A program made the translations under genes and the position numbers. The notes beneath the pieces were generated by a model. It was not told the origin of the DNA, searched no databases, and was given only the letters and a program-made list of their open reading frames with translations. Below are positions 1 to 5,913 of a stretch of DNA of 6,855 bases, piece by piece. This DNA comes from Sulfitobacter sp. GTDB taxonomy: Bacteria; Pseudomonadota; Alphaproteobacteria; Rhodobacterales; Rhodobacteraceae. The first letter of the stretch is position 1. The number at the start of each line of letters is the position of its first letter. The stretch covers positions 1-6,855 of the forward strand of contig JAGXHC010000257.1 of assembly GCA_024636405.1 (NCBI GenBank), written 5' to 3'.

Positions 1-122
1 AGGTCCGGGTGCCCGACGGTGGTGAACCGATGCGCCTTATCTGCGTCTTCTCGCCCGCCTTGCAGGGCGACGAGGTGCATGGCCCCGACGGCAGCTATGC
101 CCGTCCGGAAGTGTCATCCTAA
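1..122 (+). CDS. ectC: Ectoine synthase (EctC-like cupin), C-terminal fragment, 5' end outside window
   Basis: The plus-strand frame beginning at base 3 encodes 39 residues and ends at a TAA (120-122). The segment MRLICVFSPALQGDEVHGPD followed by GSYARPE matches the C-terminal end of ectoine synthases, as remembered from Halomonas EctC ([20 protein letters not shown]). EctC is a small cytoplasmic cupin of about 130 residues that cyclises N-gamma-acetyl-diaminobutyrate to the compatible solute ectoine. Residues recalled as lining the substrate pocket (Cys and Phe of CVF, Glu and His of EVH) are present at fragment positions 14, 16, 24 and 26. The metal-binding residues would lie upstream and cannot be seen. 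The usual NPP-TG stretch reads SPALQG, so this may be a divergent or solitary EctC paralogue. No aspartokinase gene follows, unlike many alphaproteobacterial ect operons. The family call is fairly firm; the exact activity is not. Confidence 0.72.
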   Translation, partial: VRVPDGGEPMRLICVFSPALQGDEVHGPDGSYARPEVSS

Positions 123-180
123 GCGCAGCAACACCTTTGCCCGCTGGGATGACGTGAAATGCGCGCCTTTCGAATGGGAC

Positions 181-232
181 GGACCGTTTCCAATATCTGC
201 GCTCCGACAGCTTGGAAACAGTCCCCTGATTT
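181..232 (+). terminator. Possible terminator of the EctC-like gene: long inverted repeat followed by a short T tract
   Basis: The arms 181-193 and 212-224 pair at 12 of 13 positions (an 8-bp block GTTTCCAA/TTGGAAAC plus GGAC/GTCC), with an 18-nt loop. On the plus strand the stem is followed by CCTGATTTT (225-233), which gives a weak U tract a few bases away. The single non-pair (185/220) is C-A in plus-strand RNA but becomes a G-U wobble in minus-strand RNA, where no U tract follows. The long loop and offset T run make this a weak terminator candidate. It may instead be a structured 3' end or a protein-binding palindrome. Confidence 0.35.
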
Positions 233-370
233 TGCGCAGGCGCGCCTTGCCCTGAGGCGCATTTGGGAAACAGGCAATACCCGAAGACTGCAGAGCCCTG
301 ACGCCGCCACCAATGATACTGCCTCTGGGCAACGCTTCATTCATCGTGAGCGAATGCAATGTGATCACGC

Positions 371-402
371 AAAAGGGCGCGCAGTTTCCTGCACGCCCCT
401 TC
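371..402 (-). terminator. Rho-independent terminator of the purine operon
   Basis: Read on the minus strand, GGGCGTGCAG, a GAAA tetraloop and CTGCGCGCCC form a 10-bp stem that runs directly into TTTT then GCG. Three outer A/G bases (399-402 side) can extend pairing into the T tract. The one imperfect pair (380/393) is a G-U wobble in minus-strand RNA but a C-A mismatch in plus-strand RNA. That asymmetry and the position of the T run both say it serves minus-strand transcription. It begins about 25 nt past the stop of the binding-protein gene and is the natural end of the operon. Confidence 0.85.
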
Positions 403-426
403 CGGCTACGTTGTAATTTGCGCCGC

Positions 427-1500
427 TTACTGCGGTATCGTGCCCTCAATGCCCTCGACGTAAAAGCTCATGCCTGCAAGCGTGCCATCATCGGCCACTT
501 CGCCCTCGGCCAGCCAATCGGAACCGTCCTGCTTCTTGATCGGCCCGGTGAAGGGGTGATACTCACCGCTCGCAATCTTGTCCTTCATCGCAAGCGCTTC
601 GGCTTTGACCTCGGCGGGGACCGCGTCAGAGATTTCCCCGATGCCGACCATGCCTGCGCCGATGCCATCCCATGTATCGGTGCTTTCCCATGTGCCATCC
701 ATCACGGCCTTCGTGCGCGCAATGTAGTAAGGGGCCCAGTTGTCGATGATCGACGACACGCGCGGGCTGGGGGCATATTGCGCCATGTCTGAGGCTTGAC
801 CAAAGGTGATCACGTTGCCCGCTTCCTGTGCCGCGGCCTGAGGTGCGGTGGAATCGGTATGCTGCAGGATTACGTCCGCGCCCTGTTCGATCAGGACTTT
901 GGCCGCGTCTGCCTCTTTTGCGGGGTCAAACCACGTGTAGGCCCAGACGATCTTGAACTGGACGTCGGGGTTCACTTTGCGTGCGTGGATGAACGCAGAG
1001 TTGATGCCGCGGATGACTTCGGGGATCGGGAAGGAACCGATATAGCCCACGATGTTGGATTTTGTCATCGACCCCGCGATATGGCCCTGAATCGCACGAC
1101 CTTCATAGAAGCGCGCAGAGTAGGTCGACACGTTATCGGCACGTTTGTAGCCGGTGGCATGTTCAAACTTCACATCCGGGAATTTGGCCGCGACGTTGAT
1201 TGTCGGATCCATGTAGCCGAAGGACGTGGTAAAGATCAGCTTGGCGCCGTCCAGTGCCATCTGTGTCATCACCCGCTCGGAATCGGGGCCCTCGGCGACG
1301 CTTTCGACATAGACGGTTTCAACCGCATCGCCGAATTCCTTTTCGAGCGCCAGACGACCCTGGTCGTGCTCATAAGTCCAGCCGCCGTCGCCGACGGGGC
1401 CGACAAATACAAAGCCGACTTTGGTCTTGTCCTGTGCCATCGCCCCGGTGGCAAGGCCAAGCGCCACTGCGGCGCTGGTCAGAAGTGTCGTTAATTTCAT
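427..1500 (-). CDS. BMP/PnrA-family periplasmic purine-binding protein of an ABC importer
   Basis: This 357-residue solute-binding protein delivers ligand to the permease pair encoded just upstream. The start chosen is MKLTTLLTS at 1500, because it gives a classical Sec signal peptide (residues 1-22, cleavage after AMA) and has AGGGGA six bases upstream. Reading the frame back to 1584 adds 28 residues lacking signal character. No lipobox cysteine is present, so the mature protein should be free in the periplasm. Mature features typical of the family are KVGFVFVGPVGDGGWTYEHD (27-46), TTSFGYMDP (91-99), FEHATGY (112-118), YEGRAIQG (132-139) and QHTDST (213-218). The family binds nucleosides or purine bases; as I recall, a closely similar Brucella protein was crystallised with adenine. 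With xdhBC in the same operon, a purine base or nucleoside is the likely ligand, inferred rather than shown. It is the last gene before the terminator. Confidence 0.93.
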   Translation of the reverse strand: MKLTTLLTSAAVALGLATGAMAQDKTKVGFVFVGPVGDGGWTYEHDQGRLALEKEFGDAVETVYVESVAEGPDSERVMTQMALDGAKLIFTTSFGYMDPTINVAAKFPDVKFEHATGYKRADNVSTYSARFYEGRAIQGHIAGSMTKSNIVGYIGSFPIPEVIRGINSAFIHARKVNPDVQFKIVWAYTWFDPAKEADAAKVLIEQGADVILQHTDSTAPQAAAQEAGNVITFGQASDMAQYAPSPRVSSIIDNWAPYYIARTKAVMDGTWESTDTWDGIGAGMVGIGEISDAVPAEVKAEALAMKDKIASGEYHPFTGPIKKQDGSDWLAEGEVADDGTLAGMSFYVEGIEGTIPQ

Positions 1501-1505
1501 AGCAA

Positions 1506-1512
1506 TTCCCCT
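1506..1512 (-). promoter_or_regulatory. Ribosome binding site of the binding-protein gene
   Basis: AGGGGAA on the minus strand lies 5-6 bases before the ATG at 1500. It fixes the start at the signal peptide and argues against the longer frame that begins inside the upstream hairpin region. Confidence 0.75.
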
Positions 1513-1521
1513 GTTTTTTAG

Positions 1522-1540
1522 CTTCCCGGTCACCGGGAAG
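1522..1540 (-). promoter_or_regulatory. Perfect hairpin in the spacer between permease and binding-protein genes
   Basis: CTTCCCGGT and ACCGGGAAG form a perfect 19-bp palindrome around one central base (1531). In mRNA this gives an 8-9 bp, very GC-rich stem with a tiny loop, 21 nt upstream of the binding-protein ATG. On the minus strand it is followed by an A run (TAAAAAACAG), not a T run, so it is not an intrinsic terminator of the operon. On the plus strand the T run precedes it. The likely role is an mRNA-stabilising or processing element that lets the binding protein be made in excess over the membrane components. An operator for an internal promoter is the alternative. The structure is seen directly; the function is inferred. 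Confidence 0.55.
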
Positions 1541-1555
1541 ATGGTTTGTTGGCCT

Positions 1556-2476
1556 CTAGCTTGAGGCGTGGAAAATGCGGCCAAGCGATGCCGGAGCAGC
1601 GCTTTTGTCCGCGGAAAGGATCACCAGCACCACGATGGTGATGAGATAGGGCGACATTGCCAGATACTCCACCGGAATGGCAACGCCTGCACCCTGAAGA
1701 TTAAGCTGTAGCTGGGTGATGCCGCCAAAAAGATAGGCACCCAGGATCATACGCCATGGCTTCCAACTGGCAAAAACCACTAGTGCCAGCGCGATCCAGC
1801 CGATGCCGGCGGTCATGCCTTCGGTCCACTGCGGCACGCGGATCAGGCTGATATAGGCGCCTCCCACCCCGGCGCAGGCGCCGCCGAACATGATCGCAAG
1901 CGTGCGGATGCGTTTGACCTTGAAGCCAAGGGCGTGGGCGGCGTCATGGCTTTCGCCTACCGCGCGCAGGATCAGGCCCGCACGGGTGAATTTCAGCACT
2001 ACCCAGACGGCCGCCACCAGTGCGATGCCGAGATAAAGAATGATGTCGTGGGTGAACAGGATTGGTCCAATCACCGGCAAATCCGCCAGCGGACCAAAGT
2101 CGATATCCCCTAACCGGGGCGGTTTCACGCCGATATAACTTTGTCCCAGCAACGCTGAAAACCCCAGCCCAAACAGCGTCAGCGCCAGCCCCGATGCGAC
2201 CTGATTGGCCAATGTGATCTGGGTGAGAAAGGCAAACAACACGCTTAGCAGCGCACCACCCGCCGCAGCGGCAGCAAACCCCAGCAGAGGCGATCCGGTC
2301 TCAACCGCGACGGCAAAGCCGCAGATCGCTCCGGTGATCATCATGCCCTCAACCCCAAGGTTAAGCACGCCGGATTTCTCGGCCACCAGTTCGCCGATGC
2401 CGGCAAAGATCAAGGGTGTCGCGGCAACAAGAAAACCCGCGATGAACAGGAGCGGGTTGATGACAGAAAGGTCCAT
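1556..2476 (-). CDS. ABC importer permease, second subunit (BPD_transp_2, NupC/YufQ-like)
   Basis: This is a 306-residue inner-membrane protein, one half of the heterodimeric channel of the purine/nucleoside importer. It is strongly hydrophobic, with roughly eight to nine membrane segments, for example around 8-30, 47-60, 64-85, 93-110, 146-162, 192-212, 222-236 and 274-288. The diagnostic motif EKSGVLNLGVEGMM (33-46) is the second-permease version of the family's N-terminal signature. GESHDAAHALGF (174-185) is the likely cytoplasmic coupling loop contacting the ATPase. GIGWIALALVVFASWKP (224-240) is the conserved C-terminal part. The ATG at 2476 immediately follows the TAG of the first permease, and GGAGG lies 8-9 bases upstream inside that gene, so translation is coupled. 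Length is normal and nothing looks broken. It belongs to the BMP-linked nucleoside group rather than the sugar or branched-chain amino-acid groups, judging by neighbours and motifs. Confidence 0.93.
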   Translation of the reverse strand: MDLSVINPLLFIAGFLVAATPLIFAGIGELVAEKSGVLNLGVEGMMITGAICGFAVAVETGSPLLGFAAAAAGGALLSVLFAFLTQITLANQVASGLALTLFGLGFSALLGQSYIGVKPPRLGDIDFGPLADLPVIGPILFTHDIILYLGIALVAAVWVVLKFTRAGLILRAVGESHDAAHALGFKVKRIRTLAIMFGGACAGVGGAYISLIRVPQWTEGMTAGIGWIALALVVFASWKPWRMILGAYLFGGITQLQLNLQGAGVAIPVEYLAMSPYLITIVVLVILSADKSAAPASLGRIFHASS

Positions 2477-3562
2477 CTACGCGGCCTCCACAGTGCGGCC
2501 GATCCGAAGCCGGTAATTGGTGAACATGTCGAGTGCCAGCAAAAAGAACAGCAGCATGCCCTGAAACACCTGAATCGCCGCGGCAGGCAAACCCAGTTTG
2601 GACTGCGCGATGTCACCGCCGATATAGGTGAGCGCCATCAGCCCCCCAGCGGCAAGGATACCAATGGGATGCAAGCGGCCCAGAAACGCGACGATGATCG
2701 CGGTAAACCCATAGCCCACGTTGAAATCAATTGTCACCTGACCGGCCGGCCCCGCCACCTCAAACATGCCGGCAAGCCCTGCCAGCAGACCCGACACGCC
2801 CATGCAGAACATGATCAGCCGCGCCGGATTCACACCCGAAAATCGCGCCGCGCGCGGGGCTTCTCCCGTGACGCGGATGGCAAACCCCAACCGATGCTTG
2901 GTCAACAGCACATAGGCAAAGATCACCGCGATCAGTGCCGCGACCACGCCCCAATGCATACCGCTGCCTGCAATGATCTCTGCGTTATGGGCGGGTGCGT
3001 ATTGCTGAAAATTGCGCGAACCGGGAAAGCCAAAGCCCTCCGGGTTCTTCATCAGCCCCAATGCCATGGAGGACAGGAACTCCTCCGCCACATAGACCAG
3101 CATCAGCGAGACCAAGATCTCATTCGTGCCGAAACGCACCTTCAGAAAGGCCGGTATCATCGCCCATGCCCAACCGCCAATAGCACCCGCCAGAACCATC
3201 AACGGAAAGATGTACCACCCTTGTGCAGGATAAAACGCCAGCCCCACGCCTGCGCCAAACAGCGCTCCCATGATATACTGCCCTTCGGCACCAATGTTCC
3301 AGATACCTGCCTTGAATCCCAACGACAGCCCGATTGCGATCAGCACCAATGGTGCCCCCTTGATCAACAGTTGCGGGCGGTAATAAAACGAATTGTTGCC
3401 AAACAGCGGGTCCCAGAAAATCGTCTGCAATGCGATGATCGGATCCTTGCCCAACAGCGCAAAGAGCAACCCGCCAAAGACCATCGTCGCCAACACAGCA
3501 AACAACGGTGTCGCCAGCGACAGCGCTTGGCTGGGCTGGGGGCGTTTCTCAAGCCGGATCAC
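2477..3562 (-). CDS. ABC importer permease, first subunit (BPD_transp_2, NupB/YufP-like)
   Basis: This 361-residue inner-membrane protein pairs with the smaller permease that follows. A short charged N-terminus (1-12) leads into a first membrane segment (17-38), then a periplasmic stretch (40-65). The family signature FKAGIWNIGAEGQ (83-95) follows, then further segments around 97-111, 117-139, 203-220, 249-268, 284-302 and 333-347. GEAPRAARFSGV (233-244) is the likely coupling loop to the ATPase, and GYGFTAIIVAFLGRLHPIGI (283-302) is the conserved C-terminal block. The start is a GTG at 3562, supported by AGGGGGA seven bases upstream. The frame is closed by a TGA 27 bases farther upstream, and no ATG or other GTG/TTG lies between. 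It ends in TAG directly against the ATG of the next gene. A purine or nucleoside substrate is inferred from the operon. Confidence 0.93.
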   Translation of the reverse strand: MIRLEKRPQPSQALSLATPLFAVLATMVFGGLLFALLGKDPIIALQTIFWDPLFGNNSFYYRPQLLIKGAPLVLIAIGLSLGFKAGIWNIGAEGQYIMGALFGAGVGLAFYPAQGWYIFPLMVLAGAIGGWAWAMIPAFLKVRFGTNEILVSLMLVYVAEEFLSSMALGLMKNPEGFGFPGSRNFQQYAPAHNAEIIAGSGMHWGVVAALIAVIFAYVLLTKHRLGFAIRVTGEAPRAARFSGVNPARLIMFCMGVSGLLAGLAGMFEVAGPAGQVTIDFNVGYGFTAIIVAFLGRLHPIGILAAGGLMALTYIGGDIAQSKLGLPAAAIQVFQGMLLFFLLALDMFTNYRLRIGRTVEAA

Positions 3563-3569
3563 GCGCGCG

Positions 3570-3576
3570 TCCCCCT
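3570..3576 (-). promoter_or_regulatory. Ribosome binding site supporting the GTG start of the first permease
   Basis: AGGGGGA on the minus strand sits seven bases before the GTG at 3562, at ideal spacing. With an in-frame TGA at 3592-3590 it limits the possible start to this GTG. The rest of the 72-nt gap after the ATPase stop has a seven-G run (3597-3603) but no convincing terminator or promoter. Confidence 0.65.
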
Positions 3577-3634
3577 GCTTCCAAATGGTTCAAAATCCCC
3601 CCCGGAGGGCAGAATTCTCTTTTGACTGATGGTC

Positions 3635-5152
3635 TCAGACATGCGCCACCTCCATGCCGTGGGCACCGCCCATCATCAGGCCGATCTCCTCGACATTAAG
3701 ACCCTGCGCCGGGCGCGGAGGCGAAAGGCGGCCTTCGTTAAGGGCGGCGAAATTGTCGGATATCTCCATCAGCTCATCCAGATCCTGTGATATCACGATG
3801 ACCGCCGTGCCGCCCTCCGCCAGATCAAGCAACGCCTGTCTGATGGCGGCCGCGGCCGAGGCATCAACGCCCCAGGTCGGCTGATTGACCACCAGCACCT
3901 CGGGGCGCTGCAAAACCTCTCGACCGATGACAAATTTCTGCAAGTTGCCCCCCGACAGCGACCGTGCGGCATTGCCGGGCCCGGGCGTGCGGACGTCAAA
4001 GGTCTTGATGATTTTTTCCGCAAAGCGCCGTGCCGCGCGCCAGTCAAGGATGCCTCCGTGGTCCAGCCCTTCGCGCACAGCACCGGTCAGCATGGCATTT
4101 TCTGTCAGCGACATGTCGGGCGCGGCAGCATGGCCCAGCCGTTCTTCGGGGGCGCTCAGGATTCCCAGCGCGCGGCGGGGCGTTGGTCCCATCACGGAAA
4201 CATCGCGGCCCTCGAACCTGACCATGCCGGGGGCGGTCAGCATCTCGCCTGAAAGGGCGGCCAGCAGTTCGTCCTGCCCGTTGCCCGCGACCCCCGCAAT
4301 GCCCAACACTTCGCCCCGCCGGACTGACACGGTAATTTCGCGCAGCGGCATTCCGAAGGCACTGGGCGATTTCGCCGATAATCCGTCAAGCTCCAGAACG
4401 ACCTCGCCCGGTGTCTTGCCCGCGCGGGTCGGGGTTTGCAGCACCGCGCCGACCATCATTTCGGCCATGTCGCGCGCTGATGTCTCTGACGGGGTGCAGT
4501 GGCCCACAACCTTGCCCAATCGCAGGATCGTCGCAGAATCGCACAAGGCGCGGATTTCCTCCAGCATGTGCGAGATATACAGGATCGCGGTGCCTTCCTT
4601 CGACAGCTTGCGCAGGGTGGTGAACAGAATGTCGACCTCCTGCGGCGTCAGCACCGAAGTCGGCTCGTCCATGATCAGCAGTTTGGGGTCCTGCAAAAGA
4701 CAGCGGATGATCTCCACCCGTTGCCGTTCCCCGGCAGAAAGATCACCCACCACCCGGTCAGGCGACAGCGGCAGCCCGTAGGTGTCCGATACATCCCGGA
4801 TCCTCTGGCTCAGCGCGCTCATCTTGGGCGCATTTTCCATCCCCAGTGCGATATTTTCCGCAACAGTCAACGCGTCGAACAGCGAAAAGTGTTGAAACAC
4901 CATGCCGACGCCCGCTTGCCGGGCGGCATGCGGATCATGCGGCGCATAGTCCACGCCGTGCATGCGCATCTTGCCTGCGTCAGGCTTGACCAGCCCGTAA
5001 ATCATCTTGACCAGCGTCGATTTGCCCGCGCCGTTTTCACCCAGCAGCGCGTGGACTTCACCCGGTGCGATGCTCAGCGACACGTTGTCATTCGCGATCA
5101 CGCCGGGATAGGCTTTGGTCAGTCCGGTAAGATCAAGAAGCGGTTCGGTCAT
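3635..5152 (-). CDS. Two-domain ATP-binding protein of a purine/nucleoside ABC importer (NupA/YufO-like)
   Basis: This cytoplasmic ATPase of 505 residues energises the two permeases. The first nucleotide-binding domain is canonical: Walker A GENGAGKST (38-46), Q-loop Gln87, signature LSAGERQRVEI (138-148), Walker B LLIMDEPTSVL (158-168) and switch His195. The second domain is degenerate as usual in this fused family: the P-loop reads GVAGNGQDEL (287-296, no Lys), the signature LSGGNLQKFVIGRE (399-412) is intact, Walker B reads VVNQPTWGVD (421-430) with Gln where the catalytic Glu would be, and ISQDLDEL (454-461) has Gln in place of the switch His. One site is therefore probably hydrolytic and the other mainly structural. 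The fused form could suggest a ribose-type importer, but the downstream BMP protein and permease motifs fit the nucleoside/purine group. The ATG overlaps the xdhC stop (ATGA), with GAAGG upstream. Confidence 0.94.
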   Translation of the reverse strand: MTEPLLDLTGLTKAYPGVIANDNVSLSIAPGEVHALLGENGAGKSTLVKMIYGLVKPDAGKMRMHGVDYAPHDPHAARQAGVGMVFQHFSLFDALTVAENIALGMENAPKMSALSQRIRDVSDTYGLPLSPDRVVGDLSAGERQRVEIIRCLLQDPKLLIMDEPTSVLTPQEVDILFTTLRKLSKEGTAILYISHMLEEIRALCDSATILRLGKVVGHCTPSETSARDMAEMMVGAVLQTPTRAGKTPGEVVLELDGLSAKSPSAFGMPLREITVSVRRGEVLGIAGVAGNGQDELLAALSGEMLTAPGMVRFEGRDVSVMGPTPRRALGILSAPEERLGHAAAPDMSLTENAMLTGAVREGLDHGGILDWRAARRFAEKIIKTFDVRTPGPGNAARSLSGGNLQKFVIGREVLQRPEVLVVNQPTWGVDASAAAAIRQALLDLAEGGTAVIVISQDLDELMEISDNFAALNEGRLSPPRPAQGLNVEEIGLMMGGAHGMEVAHV

Positions 5153-5913
5153 GCGTTAACCTTCGGCTGTGTCAGGGCAGCCAGGGCGCGGAGTGTGCCA
5201 CTGGCGATCTGCGCAGGGGCCTTGCCCAGCGACTTGTCGCCAATAGGACAGATGATCGGCGATGGGTCCAGCCCCATATCCTTTAAGCGCTTGGAAAAAC
5301 GTGCCCATTTGGTGCCGGACCCGATCAGACCGATGCTGGCTGTCTGCTTTTTCAACAGCGCGGCACAAAGTGCCAGATCAATATCGTGAGAATAGGTAAA
5401 GATCAGGTGGTGCGCACCTGCGGGCGCGTGTGCGGCCAGACGCGGCATATCGGCAGCAGGCATGGCGGTCGCGTGGGCTGGCATTTGGTTGGGAAACCGG
5501 TCGGAAACGGTATCCACCCAAGTGATATCAAATGCCTGTGGGGGACAGGCCAGCACAACGGCGCGGCCGACATGGCCTGCCCCCCAAAGCCAGAGAGACG
5601 GGACTTGCCCGTCCCGTGCGACTGGCGGGTGTACGTTGACGGGGATGCTGTCCACCTGGCGCGGCTCACTGGTATAGCGCAGCGTAACGGCCCCTCCGCA
5701 ACATTGCCCAAGGCCGGGGCCAAGCGGAATTGTCCGGGTGTCTTCGACCGCCCCCGTCGCCAGCAAGTGACGGGCGTGGGCGATGGCAAGATGTTCCAAC
5801 GCGCCGCCGCCGATGGTGCCTTTGCTTTCGGACGCCGTGACCACCATCGCCGTGCCTGCGTCGCGCGGTGCCGAACCGCGCGTGGCCGTGATCTCGACAT
5901 AAAGCGCTGTCAT
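5149..5913 (-). CDS. xdhC: Xanthine dehydrogenase accessory (maturation) protein XdhC
   Basis: XdhC binds molybdenum cofactor, supports its sulfuration and inserts it into the XdhB subunit; it is a cytoplasmic chaperone and not part of the final enzyme. In this 254-residue product the N-terminal XdhC/CoxI block has GSAPRDAG (13-20), GTIGGGALE (32-40) and PLGPGLGQCCGG (63-74). The C-terminal Rossmann-like domain has LWGAGHVGRAV (109-119), HLIFTYSHDIDLALC (169-183) and IGLIGSGTKWARFSKRL (194-210). The ATG at 5913 overlaps the xdhB TGA by four bases, with GGGAGA upstream. Many XdhC proteins carry roughly 20 more residues (a helix) before the strand that here begins at TALYVEITATRGSAPR. An in-frame extension to 6102 exists but lies inside xdhB and reads as low-quality protein, so I keep the short start. 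The next gene, the ATPase, overlaps the xdhC stop by four bases. Confidence 0.94.
   Translation of the reverse strand: MTALYVEITATRGSAPRDAGTAMVVTASESKGTIGGGALEHLAIAHARHLLATGAVEDTRTIPLGPGLGQCCGGAVTLRYTSEPRQVDSIPVNVHPPVARDGQVPSLWLWGAGHVGRAVVLACPPQAFDITWVDTVSDRFPNQMPAHATAMPAADMPRLAAHAPAGAHHLIFTYSHDIDLALCAALLKKQTASIGLIGSGTKWARFSKRLKDMGLDPSPIICPIGDKSLGKAPAQIASGTLRALAALTQPKVNA

Larger units (their letters stand above)
123..426. other. Convergent non-coding interval between the EctC-like gene and the purine operon
   Basis: This 304-bp stretch separates the stop of the plus-strand EctC-like gene from the stop of the minus-strand binding-protein gene. No reading frame in it resembles a protein I recognise, and the open frames on both strands are overlapping compositional ones. 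It holds two hairpins: a long imperfect inverted repeat at 181-224 and an intrinsic terminator for the minus strand at 371-402. Nothing else is supportable: no tRNA, promoter pair or mobile-element end. Confidence 0.7.

Noticed and set aside
242..264. Small hairpin GCGCCT/AGGCGC followed by ATTT, as a terminator for the EctC-like gene
   Set aside because: Only six base pairs with a seven-base loop and an interrupted T tract. It is too weak to list, though it could help the inverted repeat just upstream.
796..1494. Open frame on the plus strand opposite the binding protein
   Set aside because: The Cys/Arg/Gly-rich product has no family resemblance, whereas the minus strand has a complete signal peptide and BMP motifs.
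1501..1584. N-terminal extension of the binding protein by 28 residues
   Set aside because: It would bury the signal peptide, runs through the leader hairpin, and ignores the ribosome binding site next to the ATG at 1500.
3590..3612. CCCTCC followed by a G run and ATTTT on the minus strand, as a terminator after the ATPase gene
   Set aside because: The C and G runs are too close to form more than about three pairs with a usable loop, and ending the transcript here would cut the ATPase from its permeases.
2669..3625. Long open frame on the plus strand opposite the first permease
   Set aside because: Its product is rich in Gln, His and Arg with no recognisable domain, as expected from the antisense of a hydrophobic GC-rich gene. 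The opposite strand encodes a clear permease.
4499..5389. Long open frame on the plus strand opposite the ATPase and xdhC
   Set aside because: It spans the boundary of two well-supported minus-strand genes, has no recognisable motif and no ribosome binding site I can support. It is a compositional shadow.
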